Positions 35,787-44,644 of a DNA stretch of 64,000 nucleotides are shown in pieces; position 1 is the stretch's first letter, and each line of letters begins with the position of its first letter. Under the pieces are notes generated by a model. It worked only from the letters and a program-made list of their open reading frames with translations, had not been told where the DNA came from and did no database searches. A program made the translations under genes and the position numbers. The stretch lies in contig NZ_BSNG01000001.1 of the NCBI RefSeq assembly GCF_030159855.1, positions 2,232,001-2,296,000 on the forward strand, in the 5' to 3' direction. Source of the DNA: Devosia yakushimensis. GTDB lineage: Bacteria; Pseudomonadota; Alphaproteobacteria; Rhizobiales; Devosiaceae.

Positions 35787-36368
35787 TGTGGTGCTCCAGG
35801 TTGAAGAAGGAGGAATGGGCGCGGTCGCCGCCCCAATCGTGGCCAGCGCAGCCTTGCGGACTGCCGCGACACGGTTGGTCCAGCCTTTGCCGAAGGTGGG
35901 AAAGCTCGAAAGACGGTTGAGAAAGGCCAGCCGCCGGTCACAAAGGGCAGCAATCAATCCGGCTGCGCTCGTGCCCGCGACTCGCCGCTGAATCGCCGCC
36001 AGCGTCAGCGGCCCAACCTGGCCATCCGCCACCACGCCCAATTCGGCCTGCAGCGTGCGGATGGCCCGGTCCGGCCCCGAATTGACGGCAAAATCGAACA
36101 GCACCAGATCGAGCCCGGCGGGCATATTTCCTGCCTTGCTGCGATCCCAATAGCTCGCCCGATAGATGCGCGCCGCCTCGGCCCGGCCCAGCGCCTTGAC
36201 CTGGGCCTTGGGCAGCTTCCACCACGGCGAGATATTGCGCCACCGCGCCAGCGTCTTGTGGGTGATGCCCATATTGGTCGCCCCGCCCGGGTCGCTGGGG
36301 TGGTCAACATAGCCGCCCTCGTGCCGCAGCACCTCGTCGAGACAGATGTCGAATCGTGTCCTAGCCAT
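35601..36368 (-). CDS. GTA lysis protein: GH108 N-acetylmuramidase fused to a holin-like segment
   Basis: A 255-residue protein in two parts. Residues 1-100 are a GH108 muramidase with the catalytic Glu in RHEGGYVDHPSDPGGATNMGIT (E17). Residues 100-165 match the PG_binding_3 domain that normally follows. After a Pro/Ser/Thr linker (about 180-194) comes a 61-residue hydrophobic tail starting MDFLNGYKTYIVGFIMLLAA, which looks like a complete small phage holin. The ATG at 36368 overlaps the last codons of g15 by 8 nt, tying lysis to the GTA operon. In R. capsulatus the GTA endolysin and holin genes lie apart from the structural cluster, so this arrangement differs. The long frame's upstream extension is ignored. 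Confidence 0.82.
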   Translation of the reverse strand: MARTRFDICLDEVLRHEGGYVDHPSDPGGATNMGITHKTLARWRNISPWWKLPKAQVKALGRAEAARIYRASYWDRSKAGNMPAGLDLVLFDFAVNSGPDRAIRTLQAELGVVADGQVGPLTLAAIQRRVAGTSAAGLIAALCDRRLAFLNRLSSFPTFGKGWTNRVAAVRKAALATIGAATAPIPPSSTWSTTMDFLNGYKTYIVGFIMLLAAGAQLLGVELPALDGASAGQLIMEALAVIFLRRGLKGDIGKA

Positions 36369-39300
36369 GGAACTCTCCTGTCGCGGCATGTCCTGTGCCC
36401 AGCACCGGGCTGATCTGGGCCACGGTGAATCCAAAACCGGATGGCAGAGCGCCGAAATCGGCAGTCTGTTCGGCCGCGCCATAGCTCATCGCCGGCGCGG
36501 TGCTCACCAATGTCCGCACCAGTGCCGACCCATTCAAAATCCTGATGCGATAGGCTTCGGGCTGATGCTCGAGCGGCGCTTCCACCGCGCCCCAGCCATC
36601 CCCATCGGCCCGGCTGCGCCGGATCCACGACAGCACCACGCCGCCATCATCCGCCCGCCGGGCCCGCAAATGCACCGGCGGCAGGGGCAAGGCCGAAGCT
36701 GGCGCCGCGGCAAAAGGCCAAGCCGTACCGCTCACATCGCTGCTGCCGGCATAGACACGGAACGTCCGCTCTTCCCCCAGCAGATGCGCCTCGACCGGCA
36801 GCGTCGCCGCCCGCCCATCCAGCACGATCACCCGCCGCCCGGCCGGAGCCGCCGCCGGGATCGTCCCTTCCAGGCCCCGCAGGAGACGGGTGAGCCGGAA
36901 CCGGCCGGGCGCGACCAGTTCGACATCGGCAAAGCCAATGACTTCCCAACCACCCGGGGTTTCCACCGCCAGCCGGTTGCTTCCGGCCAGCACGGCCAGC
37001 GCATCCACGGAGGCCAGATGCCCGGTCACCAGGCTCAGCTCGACCGCATTGCCATTGTCCCAGATGCCGGGCGCCCCCGCCGCGAATGCCGCCACGGTCT
37101 CCCCGATCATGGCCCGGCGCGTCAGGTCGGCAATGACAGCGCCGGTCGCCTCGTCGGTTACCCGCAAATGCCCCGGCCATGGCTGCGCATAGCCGCCAAC
37201 CACCAGCCGTGACCGCGCAGGATCGTCCGGCAGTGGCGGCAGATGCGCCACCACGACCAGCGGCAACACTTCGGCAAATTCGCCACCGCCCGGCGCCAGC
37301 TGCCGGTCGATAGCCGTTGCGACCGCAGTATTGTTCGGCAGCGTCCGCGCCTTGATTTGCCGGCTCAGCCCATCCCGGATTTCAGCGATCTCAAACGGCC
37401 CCTCGGCCAATCCGTCAATGGCCACCAGATCGCCCGGCTCCAGCGCCAGCAGCGAAGGCGGCAGGGCAAAATCCAGCGTCTCCCGCGCCGCCGCCCGGCT
37501 ATCGAGCACCCGCTCCGCCGCCAGCCGCGCCGCCGCCCCATCCAGCACCAGCGCCACCGCCTCGCCCACCAGCGGACCATCGGCCTTGGTCAGCGCCGTC
37601 ACCGTGCCGGTGAGATAATCGCGCTCCCGATCCACATAGCTCAGCGCCAGCCGCCCCGGCGCCTCCCCCGCATCGCCGCGCCGGCGCGAGAGCACCGCCC
37701 CCTCCCCGGCCGCCAGTTCCAGCGGATCAAGCGTCACGGTCTCAACCCGCCGCGCCACACCCGCATGCAGCCCCTCCACGGTGCCGCGCAGGCTCAGCCC
37801 GCTCACCTCAAGCAGTGGTTCCAGCGCCTCCCGCCCGGTCGTGGCCGTACCAAGCGCATAGCCCGACACAAAGGGCGCCGCCGGTTCCGCCGTCAGCGCC
37901 ACGCCATGCTCAGCCGCAATCGCTGATGCCAATTCATCGCTCGCCAGCCCGCCCAGCCGCCCGGTCAGCCAATGCCCGGTGCGATGATTGGGGCCATCGG
38001 CCCACACATCCACCTGTGCCGGAAATGCCGGATAGGGCCGCGCATCCCAGGTCCAGAGATAGACCCGCGACACGTCAACCATCCCCGCCGGATTATTGGC
38101 CGGATCGCGCCAATGCTCCTGATGCGCCCGCAAAAATTGCCGCTGCATCAACGGGTCGGGCAACCCACTCGAAAAATACGGGCGCCCACCCTCGGCACTC
38201 TTGTCGTCTCCAAAAATATTGGGCTGATTGGCCCCCTTATCGACCGCGCCACACCCCAGTTCCGTGAGCCATATTGGCTTCGTACCCGGCACCCAACCCG
38301 TCGGCGTCGCCTTTCGTACGCCACCCGGCCGATCATGATGCCATTGGCTCCACCAATTGCGGATATCCTTGAAGCGCCACACCCAAGGTTCGCCGTATGT
38401 CCCGTCACTGATTGGCGAACGTACGCCCGCCGCCCGGTCGGCATCGCTGGCATAGTACCAGTCAAACCCCTCGCCACCGGCAATATTGCCCCTGAGATAA
38501 TCGAGGTCATAGCCATTGGCCGAGAACGCCGCATCCGCATGCCCCGCCCCATCGCGCCAATCGGCCAGCGGCATGTAATTGTCGATCCCAACCGCATCGA
38601 TATGCGGGCTCGCCCAGAGCGGATCGAGATGAAAATACTTCTCCCCATCCGGCTGATAGCCCGAATACTCGCTCCAATCGGCCGCATAGCTGAGCTTGGT
38701 CGCAGAACCCACAATGGCCCGCGCCTCCGCCGCCAGCCCCACCAGCGCCTCGACAAACGGAAAGCTATTGCCCGCCGCGCGCACTGTGGTCAGCCCACGC
38801 ATTTCCGAACCGATCAGCAGTGCATCGGCCCCGCTCGCCTTTGCAATCCCGGCATAGTGCAGCACCATCTGCCGATGGCCATTGGCCACAAACGCCGCCA
38901 CCTGCGCCGCCGCCACAGCACTCTTGTCGGGCGAACCCGCCCGCCCCGGCGCCGGATGACAAGTGATCCGCCCCCGCCAGGGATAGGCCCCCTGTCCCGC
39001 CACCCCCGAATAGGGATCAGGCAGGCTATTGCCCGAAGGCACATCCATCATGATGATCGGATAAAGCGTCACCTTGAGCCCGCGCGCCCTAAGGTCGGCA
39101 ATCGCCGCCAGCACCGAGCTATCCGAAGGCGTGCCGCCATAAGCCGGCCCGTCACCATGCCTCGACACCACCGGCACCTGGCTCCGCCCCAGCCCTGCCA
39201 CGCTCCACGCCGCCCCCTTCACATCACGCGCCGCGCTTTCAACCCGTGGCCCCACCACGCAATTGCCCGCCCGCAGATCGCTGCCAAACCAGGCCACCAC

Positions 39301-40080
39301 CAGCGCCACATGTTCCAGGTTCGGGCACAGCGCCACCAGCTCGTCGATCGAGCAAGTCCAGTTGCTGATACCCCGGGCGACATGAGTATTCTCTCCCAAG
39401 GTCTTGCCCGGCCCCACCACCTGCACACGCGGGCTTGGGTCATAGCCAAATTCGGTCGCGCCGGGGATCACCGTCACCGCCCGGATATTGGGCTCCAGCT
39501 CTCCTACGACCCGGCACAATTCCACCGACAATTGCGGAATGCGATTGCCGAACTTGCTCAGCGGCAATTGCTCGATCACGAGATAACAAATGCCGCGATA
39601 GGCCGGCGCCTCGCCCTGCGTCGCCTCGATCAACCCATCGGGCAATTGGTCCTCGGTGCCGCGATAAAACCGCAGCGTCAGCCCCTCGGTATCCAGCAAT
39701 TGCCCATCGGCCCAGATGCGCCCCAGCCGCTGCACTTCGCCCTCGCAAAACGCCACGGCAAAGCTGGCGCCCACCTCGTCCTCGCGCTGCTGGCCCATCC
39801 CCTTGGCCCCGCCGCCATCGCCCAATAGCTCCAGCTCACGCGCCCAGATGATATTGCCCGAAAGCCGGCTCCAGCCATAAAGCCGCGGCACCACCCCGCC
39901 CTCGGACGAACCCTGCAGCCGCAAATCATTGGCTGTCGCACTGGCCTTCTCGCCAAACAGCATGCCGTCGATGGCACTCCCCGCCATCGCCCCCAGCGCC
40001 CGCCCCAAGGTGGCGCCAAACGGCCCACCCACCAGCCCGCCCGCAAACTGCCCAGCCAGCGAAAGCGCAAGCGTTGCCAT
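36361..40080 (-). CDS. GTA tail-tip protein g15 (GTA TIM-barrel-like/host-specificity type)
   Basis: A 1239-residue protein, the size of RcGTA g15 (host-specificity megatron). The N-terminus has a glycine-rich hydrophobic stretch (LSLAGQFAGGLVGGPFGATLGRALGAMAG). The TIM-barrel-like domain follows with ADWSEYSGYQPDGEKYFHLDPLWASPHIDAVGIDNYMPLADWRD and WLTELGCGAVDKGANQPN. C-terminal beta-rich domains resemble tail fibre-hub proteins. The frame is open far upstream through a repeat, but the ATG at 40080 has AGGAAC before it and starts the conserved region. It is the last structural gene and overlaps the lysis gene start by 8 nt. Confidence 0.93.
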   Translation of the reverse strand: MATLALSLAGQFAGGLVGGPFGATLGRALGAMAGSAIDGMLFGEKASATANDLRLQGSSEGGVVPRLYGWSRLSGNIIWARELELLGDGGGAKGMGQQREDEVGASFAVAFCEGEVQRLGRIWADGQLLDTEGLTLRFYRGTEDQLPDGLIEATQGEAPAYRGICYLVIEQLPLSKFGNRIPQLSVELCRVVGELEPNIRAVTVIPGATEFGYDPSPRVQVVGPGKTLGENTHVARGISNWTCSIDELVALCPNLEHVALVVAWFGSDLRAGNCVVGPRVESAARDVKGAAWSVAGLGRSQVPVVSRHGDGPAYGGTPSDSSVLAAIADLRARGLKVTLYPIIMMDVPSGNSLPDPYSGVAGQGAYPWRGRITCHPAPGRAGSPDKSAVAAAQVAAFVANGHRQMVLHYAGIAKASGADALLIGSEMRGLTTVRAAGNSFPFVEALVGLAAEARAIVGSATKLSYAADWSEYSGYQPDGEKYFHLDPLWASPHIDAVGIDNYMPLADWRDGAGHADAAFSANGYDLDYLRGNIAGGEGFDWYYASDADRAAGVRSPISDGTYGEPWVWRFKDIRNWWSQWHHDRPGGVRKATPTGWVPGTKPIWLTELGCGAVDKGANQPNIFGDDKSAEGGRPYFSSGLPDPLMQRQFLRAHQEHWRDPANNPAGMVDVSRVYLWTWDARPYPAFPAQVDVWADGPNHRTGHWLTGRLGGLASDELASAIAAEHGVALTAEPAAPFVSGYALGTATTGREALEPLLEVSGLSLRGTVEGLHAGVARRVETVTLDPLELAAGEGAVLSRRRGDAGEAPGRLALSYVDRERDYLTGTVTALTKADGPLVGEAVALVLDGAAARLAAERVLDSRAAARETLDFALPPSLLALEPGDLVAIDGLAEGPFEIAEIRDGLSRQIKARTLPNNTAVATAIDRQLAPGGGEFAEVLPLVVVAHLPPLPDDPARSRLVVGGYAQPWPGHLRVTDEATGAVIADLTRRAMIGETVAAFAAGAPGIWDNGNAVELSLVTGHLASVDALAVLAGSNRLAVETPGGWEVIGFADVELVAPGRFRLTRLLRGLEGTIPAAAPAGRRVIVLDGRAATLPVEAHLLGEERTFRVYAGSSDVSGTAWPFAAAPASALPLPPVHLRARRADDGGVVLSWIRRSRADGDGWGAVEAPLEHQPEAYRIRILNGSALVRTLVSTAPAMSYGAAEQTADFGALPSGFGFTVAQISPVLGTGHAATGEFHG

Positions 40081-40102
40081 TTCAGTTCCTGTCCTGTTTG
40101 AA

Positions 40103-40240
40103 GGCCCCCTCATCCGCCCCTTTGGGGCACCTTCTCGCACGAGGGGAGAAGGGAGGCAGCGTATATGAAAGCCACAGAGCTCCCCCTCGCCCCTTGTGGG
40201 AGACGGTGGATCGCCCGCAGGGCGAGACGGTGAGGGGGCC
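40103..40240. repeat. long palindromic repeat between GTA genes g14 and g15
   Basis: GGCCCCCTCA at 40103-40112 is mirrored by TGAGGGGGCC at 40231-40240, with further internal stems (CCCCTTTGGGG, TCTCgcacGAGGggAGA, CGCCCGCAGGGCG). It fills most of the 179-bp gap between g14 and g15, where neighbouring tail genes otherwise overlap. Confidence 0.75.
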
Positions 40241-40259
40241 GCGATGTGTGGGCCGGGCC

Positions 40260-40679
40260 CTAGTCGGGAAACAAAAACCGCCCACTCACCCGCCGGGCCC
40301 AGGCCTCGGTCAAATTCGCCTCGACCACGCCTAGCCGCTCCTGCGCATGGATAAACCGCTGCGGCCCCAGCAAAATCCCGCAATGCTTGGCCTCAGCCAT
40401 CCCGCTCAGCCGAAACAGCACCACCTGCCCCGCCGCAAGCGCCCCTTCGGCCGGCACCAGCAACAGCTCCGCCGCCGCCCCCAGCGCCCCAGCATGAGCC
40501 GGGTCCCGCATATCCGCCCGATACGGCGGCACTGCCACAGGCTCCGCTCCATACAGCGTCCGCCAAACCCCACGCAGCAGCCCCAGGCAGTCGCACCCCG
40601 CCCCCAGCGTCGCCGCCTGATGCCGATAGGGCGTGCCCAGCCAGTCCCGCGCCGCGCTCACCACGGCATCGGAATTCAT
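40260..40679 (-). CDS. GTA NlpC/P60-type peptidase g14
   Basis: A 139-residue cysteine peptidase of the NlpC/P60 family, the RcGTA g14 cell-wall peptidase of the tail tip. The catalytic Cys is C31 in GAGCDCLGLL, and the His is in AKHCGILLG near residue 97. The N-terminal AARDWLGTPYRHQAA matches the family's substrate groove. It overlaps g13 by 4 nt. Between it and g15 lies a palindromic repeat. Confidence 0.93.
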   Translation of the reverse strand: MNSDAVVSAARDWLGTPYRHQAATLGAGCDCLGLLRGVWRTLYGAEPVAVPPYRADMRDPAHAGALGAAAELLLVPAEGALAAGQVVLFRLSGMAEAKHCGILLGPQRFIHAQERLGVVEANLTEAWARRVSGRFLFPD

Positions 40680-41560
40680 TTCACCACCGCCCGCCCATCC
40701 ATCGCATCGCCATTGCGCGGATGGCGCAGCACATAATCGCTGCCCGGAATATGCGGAAAGCCGCGGAAATTGACTGCATTGGCGAACTTGGCCTTGCAGG
40801 TGGCAAACCGCCGATCACACCCCGCCGTCACCACCAGCGTATCGCCCGGCACCACCCAATCCCCCAGCTTCACCGCAAAGCCCAGCACATCGACACCCGC
40901 CACCCGCCCATGGCTCATCACCCCATCGGTCAGCCCGCTGCGCCGCCCCGCGCTCCACGCCGCCTTGCCAAAGCCAAACCAGCCATCGGCAAAGCCACCC
41001 AGCCCCGAGACCCGCACGCGATAGGCATCCTCCACAGCAATCACCGTCGCATTGCCCCACCACGCCGTCAGGTCAACGCCACACCGCACATCCCCCAGTT
41101 CCGCATCGCACAGCCCATGATAGACCCGCCCCCGCGTCGCATTGAGCCCCTGCTGCGCCGACCGCAGTTCCGCGCGAAACACCCCATCCTCACGCACAAT
41201 CTCGCCAATGGCGTCGGTCCGCAGCAGCAGCCTTTGGCTCACATCGGTCCAATTAACCCGCCAGCTTTCCACCACCGCCCCGTCATAATGGCCAAGCAGA
41301 ATATCGTCCTCGCTGACCGCCTCGGCATGGATCACCCCCAGCATTTCGCTGGTTTCCACCTGCCCGCCCAGCCTGGCCGGCACCTCGCCGCCATCCAGCC
41401 CATGGCTGGGCAAAAACTCCGTGCCATCGAATACCAGCGTCCGGTCATGGTCGGTAAATCCCAGCACCAGTCCATCCTTGCGCCGGATCCGCCAGCAATG
41501 GGCCAGCGTCGTCTCCCCCTGCGCCACATGCGAGGCCAGTCCGGCGTCCAAAATCCTCAT
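40676..41560 (-). CDS. GTA distal tail protein g13 (DUF2163)
   Basis: A 294-residue protein of the DUF2163 family found at g13 in RcGTA-type clusters, a tail hub component. Family blocks include LAHCWRIRRKDGLVLGFTDHDR near the N-terminus and DVRCGVDLT. The C-terminus has CDRRFATCKAKFANAVNFRGFPHIPG with its conserved cysteine pair. It overlaps g14 and g12 by 4 nt each, so the three are co-translated. Confidence 0.93.
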   Translation of the reverse strand: MRILDAGLASHVAQGETTLAHCWRIRRKDGLVLGFTDHDRTLVFDGTEFLPSHGLDGGEVPARLGGQVETSEMLGVIHAEAVSEDDILLGHYDGAVVESWRVNWTDVSQRLLLRTDAIGEIVREDGVFRAELRSAQQGLNATRGRVYHGLCDAELGDVRCGVDLTAWWGNATVIAVEDAYRVRVSGLGGFADGWFGFGKAAWSAGRRSGLTDGVMSHGRVAGVDVLGFAVKLGDWVVPGDTLVVTAGCDRRFATCKAKFANAVNFRGFPHIPGSDYVLRHPRNGDAMDGRAVVK

Positions 41561-42177
41561 GGCAAGATCTCCACCAATGGAATGGACGGCGCCTCGGCCC
41601 CATCGAAACTGGCCAGCTCGATATCGAGCCTATCGGTATCGAACCGCACCGGCACATCGAACAAGAAACCCGCCGTCACCGCCGCCCCAGCGCCCGGCGC
41701 CGCCGCAAACGTCACCACGCCATTGCCGACATCCACGCTCCAGCCGCTCATCGCCTCGACGCCGGCCACTGCCACGCGCACACTTCCCGCCACCGGCCGC
41801 GTGATCGGCCGCATATAGGGGTCAAAACTCGCCCCATAGCGCTTGCTCAGCTGAAAGGTTTTCCGCACGCCATCGCCCACGCCAATGGCCTGATCACTTA
41901 CCCCCGGGACCGCCCCACCAGAGGAGTGATCGAGCCCATCACGCCACAAAAACCCATGCAGCCGACCGCGCCGCTCCTCGAAAAACGCCAGCACCGCCTG
42001 CATATCCGCCCGCGATTTGACGCCGTATCCCGCATTGTAACGCCGCCGCGAATGCTGCCAGCGCCCATTGCGCTGCTCGCCCCCGCCCGCCAGCGTCACC
42101 ACATCGGTTCGCCGCTCCGGCCCACCGCGTGAACCGAGCGCCACATCCAGCGGAAAGCGAATTGGATGAAAGGCCAT
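41557..42177 (-). CDS. GTA distal tail protein g12 (DUF2460)
   Basis: A 206-residue DUF2460 protein, the RcGTA g12 distal tail component. The opening MAFHPIRFPLDVALGSRGGPERRTDVV and the block RRYNAGYGVKSRADMQAVLAFFEERRGRLHGFLWRDGLDH are the family core. It starts 206 nt after g11, the gap being filled by a palindromic repeat, and overlaps g13 by 4 nt. AGGAGGCAAAAAG just upstream of the ATG is a good ribosome site. Confidence 0.93.
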   Translation of the reverse strand: MAFHPIRFPLDVALGSRGGPERRTDVVTLAGGGEQRNGRWQHSRRRYNAGYGVKSRADMQAVLAFFEERRGRLHGFLWRDGLDHSSGGAVPGVSDQAIGVGDGVRKTFQLSKRYGASFDPYMRPITRPVAGSVRVAVAGVEAMSGWSVDVGNGVVTFAAAPGAGAAVTAGFLFDVPVRFDTDRLDIELASFDGAEAPSIPLVEILP

Positions 42178-42223
42178 TCTTTTTGCCTCCTAGATTGCAA
42201 ATGTCAGTGCGAGCCTCCCCTCG

Positions 42224-42355
42224 CCCCTTGAGGGAGAGGGACAGACCTGACGCGTTCAGCGGAAGGTCAGGGTGAGGGGTTCTGCGCTCTCCCATGCTTG
42301 GATGCTTGCGGCGGCAACCCCTCACCCGCCTCTCGGCACCCTCTCCCTCAAGGGG
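42224..42355. repeat. long palindromic repeat between GTA genes g11 and g12
   Basis: CCCCTTGAGGGAGAGGG at 42224-42240 is mirrored perfectly at 42339-42355. Inside it GGTGAGGGGTT at 42271-42281 is mirrored by AACCCCTCACC at 42316-42326. The nested pair could fold the g11-g12 message into a long hairpin. It belongs to a different sequence family from the other two GTA repeats. Confidence 0.8.
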
Positions 42356-42383
42356 AGAGGGACGGCAGCACGAAGCCCAAGCG

Positions 42384-42932
42384 TCACGAACCCCGCGTCC
42401 CCCGCTTTACCGCCCGCAGCAGCATCGCGCTCAGTTCCGCCTCGCTCGCTGCAAAACTGCGCGCATCGCTCGCCGTCACATTGAATGTCACATGCACCGC
42501 GCCGCCGCCGCCGGCCACGCCCAGCCGCCCGTCGGGTCCGCGCGCCAAAGGCATGATGGCCTCCGGCCCCGCCTCGCCCATCAGTCCGAGCCCCGTGCTC
42601 ATCGGAAAATAGCTCGGCGCCGCGATCACCCCGCCCTTGGCAAAGGGCGTCACGCCCGTCAGCACCGGATTGGTTGCCTTGAACAGGTTCTCGATCAGCC
42701 CCCCCGCCAGCTCCCCCAGCGGCTTGATCGCCGCCTTGAGCGCGATATCGGCAAAGCTGCGCGCAATATCGCTCAACATCGATTGGAACGACTTGCCCTC
42801 CAGCAGCGCGCCGCGAAAAGCACTGCTGATCGATCGCGCCACGCCATCGGCGAGGTCTTCGATACGGTCCAGCTCCCGCTGCACATCGGTCAGTTCATCG
42901 CGAAAACCGTCGGGGAATAATTCATCGGCCAT
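42384..42932 (-). CDS. GTA tape-measure-like protein g11
   Basis: A 182-residue protein in the g11 position. It has a helical N-terminus (LTDVQRELDRIEDLADGVARSISSAFRGALLEGKSFQSML) and a glycine-rich middle (PFAKGGVIAAPSYFPMSTGLGLMGEAGPEAIMPL). The middle block is the end motif of phage tape-measure proteins. Its short length fits the short tail of GTA particles. The start overlaps g10.1 by 11 nt. Confidence 0.9.
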   Translation of the reverse strand: MADELFPDGFRDELTDVQRELDRIEDLADGVARSISSAFRGALLEGKSFQSMLSDIARSFADIALKAAIKPLGELAGGLIENLFKATNPVLTGVTPFAKGGVIAAPSYFPMSTGLGLMGEAGPEAIMPLARGPDGRLGVAGGGGAVHVTFNVTASDARSFAASEAELSAMLLRAVKRGTRGS

Positions 42933-43113
42933 CGGGGAATTTCTCCATCATCGCACCCAGTTCCTGCCGCCCCAGCGGCCCGGCGCGGTCGCCCATCACC
43001 GCGCCCCAGGCCGAGGCCAGTTCGCGCGGCGTCATCGCCCAGAAGTCGCGCGGCGCCAGCCGCAGCACACCCAGCCCGAACCGCATCGCCGCTTCCCAGG
43101 GAAACGGCGTCAC
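42922..43113 (-). CDS. GTA small tail-assembly protein g10.1
   Basis: A 63-residue protein with the family pattern FPWEAAMRFGLGVLRLAPRDFWAMTPRELA, seen in the small protein between g10 and g11 of RcGTA-type clusters (phage tail assembly chaperone, DUF2376). It overlaps g10 by 4 nt and g11 by 11 nt, so it is clearly part of the same translation chain. Confidence 0.88.
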   Translation of the reverse strand: MTPFPWEAAMRFGLGVLRLAPRDFWAMTPRELASAWGAVMGDRAGPLGRQELGAMMEKFPDGR

Positions 43114-43424
43114 GCCGCCTCTCCAAACGTCGCCTTCAGCAGCCGCACCGCGATCTCCGCCGCGCCCTTGACCCCGCCTTCGATAGCCAGCCGCGCCAGC
43201 TCGTCATCGCTCATTGCTTTGCCTCCGCCCCGCAGCCCCGCCCCCAGGATCGCCGTCAGATCCCGCGCCGAAACCCGGCCATTGGCAAAGCGCTCCGCCA
43301 ACCCCACCAGGTCACCCGCCTGCAAAAGCGCCTCCAATTCGGCCAGCGCCCCCAGCGTCAGGCACAGCGTCAGCCGCTCCCCGCCAATAACCGCCTCAAT
43401 CTCCCCACGCTGCGCAATCGCCAT
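43110..43424 (-). CDS. GTA protein g10 (tail-assembly chaperone type)
   Basis: A 104-residue protein in the g10 position. The conserved block LCLTLGALAELEALLQAGDLVGLAERF (about 18-44) is typical of the GTA gp10 family, with a helical C-terminal region. The ATG at 43424 is chosen over an upstream TTG because the protein then begins at the family start and AAGGGC precedes it. It follows g9 by 31 nt and overlaps g10.1. Confidence 0.88.
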   Translation of the reverse strand: MAIAQRGEIEAVIGGERLTLCLTLGALAELEALLQAGDLVGLAERFANGRVSARDLTAILGAGLRGGGKAMSDDELARLAIEGGVKGAAEIAVRLLKATFGEAA

Positions 43425-43455
43425 GTCTTTTTGCCCTTTTGGTTTTGATGTGCGG

Positions 43456-43869
43456 TCACACCACCACAAACGTCACTTCCCCCGCGCTCTCCAGCGCCAG
43501 GTCGAACGTCACTTCCCCCGCATGATCGGCCGAGAACTCCAGCGCCACGATCTGAAACGGCCCCGCCACCGTCCCAAAATCGGGAATGATCAACTGCCAA
43601 TTCCGGATCGTCCCGGCAAAAAACAGCGCCCTGATCTGCGCATCGGAAGCGGCGTCCTTGAACACTCCCGCCCCGGACACCGAAGCCCGCTTGATCCCGC
43701 CCCCCGCCAGCAATTCCCGCCAGCGCCCGGCGCTTTCCTGGTCGGTCGTATCCACCGTCGAGGCATTGAACGACAGCGCCCGCGTGCGCAGCCCCGCCAC
43801 GGTCAAAAAGCTCCCCGCCCCCGTCTGGTCGAGCTTGAGCAACATATTCTTCCCGCTCTGAGCGGCCAT
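43456..43869 (-). CDS. GTA major tail protein g9 (TP901-1 type)
   Basis: A 137-residue major tail tube protein, TP901-1 family, as g9 of RcGTA. The translation MAAQSGKNMLLKLDQTGAGSFLTVAGLRTRALSFN opens the family, and VDTTDQESAGRWRELLAGGGIKRASVSGAGVF is its core. AAAGGACC lies just before the start. It sits between g8 and g10 with short gaps. Confidence 0.92.
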   Translation of the reverse strand: MAAQSGKNMLLKLDQTGAGSFLTVAGLRTRALSFNASTVDTTDQESAGRWRELLAGGGIKRASVSGAGVFKDAASDAQIRALFFAGTIRNWQLIIPDFGTVAGPFQIVALEFSADHAGEVTFDLALESAGEVTFVVV

Positions 43870-43897
43870 GTTTCGGTCCTTTCAAGAATTGATGGGG

Positions 43898-44299
43898 CTA
43901 GGCAGCAGCTTCACTCAAAAACCGCAGCGTCACCGCCGCCCGCGCCAGCCCGGTATCGCGATCAATCACAGTATCGGTCCGCACATGCTCGGCATGGCTC
44001 ACCACCAGCCCCGCAACAACAACGGCGAGCCCCACCGCCACCACCCGCTCGGCAATCGCCAGCGCCCGTCTGCGGCTGGGCTGATCGCCCCAGCAATGCA
44101 CCAAAATCCGGTGCTCCTGCCCCGGCGCAACGTCCCCATCGCGCTGGATCACATCATGCCGCGCAATCACCACATAGGGCGCCGCGCGCCCCCGCGGCGG
44201 CGCATCGAACACCCCATTGGCCCCGATAATCGCCACCAGTTCAGCATCACTCCCCAGCGCACTCACCAATGCGCCCTGCAGCGCCACAATCGGATGCAT
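43898..44299 (-). CDS. GTA head-tail completion protein g8 (DUF3168)
   Basis: A 133-residue DUF3168 protein in the g8 position, forming the terminator or connector between head and tail. Family blocks are ALVSALGSDAELVAIIGANGVFDAPPRG and HRILVHCWGDQPSRRRALAIAERVV. It begins 3 nt after the g7 stop. Confidence 0.92.
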   Translation of the reverse strand: MHPIVALQGALVSALGSDAELVAIIGANGVFDAPPRGRAAPYVVIARHDVIQRDGDVAPGQEHRILVHCWGDQPSRRRALAIAERVVAVGLAVVVAGLVVSHAEHVRTDTVIDRDTGLARAAVTLRFLSEAAA

Positions 44300-44302
44300 G
44301 GC

Positions 44303-44644
44303 CTACCCCGTAAAACTGGTTTCGCTGCAGGTGCAGCTCAGATAGGCCCGCCGCCCATTGAGATCGGCTGCCCCCACCACATCGAGATTGCGCCCGCGAT
44401 AAACGATCCGGTCACCCGGCCCGATGTCACTGCGAAACCGCAGTACCACGACATGGGAAATCGCCACGCCACGCCCGTCGGCGCTGGAATCCTGCCGTCC
44501 CGACAGGCTCCGCACCCGCGCCCAGGCTGAGGCCAGCGGCACATAGAGCACGCCATGCCCCGCCTCGTCCTCGACCACCATCTCGCGCCGGCGCAGCTGC
44601 ACCCGGTCGGTCAGCGTACCAATCGGGGGAATGCGCTCATTCAT
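44303..44644 (-). CDS. GTA head-tail adaptor g7
   Basis: A 113-residue head-tail adaptor (phage SPP1 gp16-like/head closure family), g7. The motif LTDRVQLRRREMV near residue 10 and LRFRSDIGPGDRIVYRGRNLDVVG near 75 are the standard family blocks. It overlaps g6 by 4 nt and is followed by g8 after 3 nt. Confidence 0.92.
   Translation of the reverse strand: MNERIPPIGTLTDRVQLRRREMVVEDEAGHGVLYVPLASAWARVRSLSGRQDSSADGRGVAISHVVVLRFRSDIGPGDRIVYRGRNLDVVGAADLNGRRAYLSCTCSETSFTG

Noticed and set aside
37972..39828. 618-codon plus-strand frame within GTA g15
   Set aside because: Arg/Pro/His-rich antisense shadow of the tail-tip gene.
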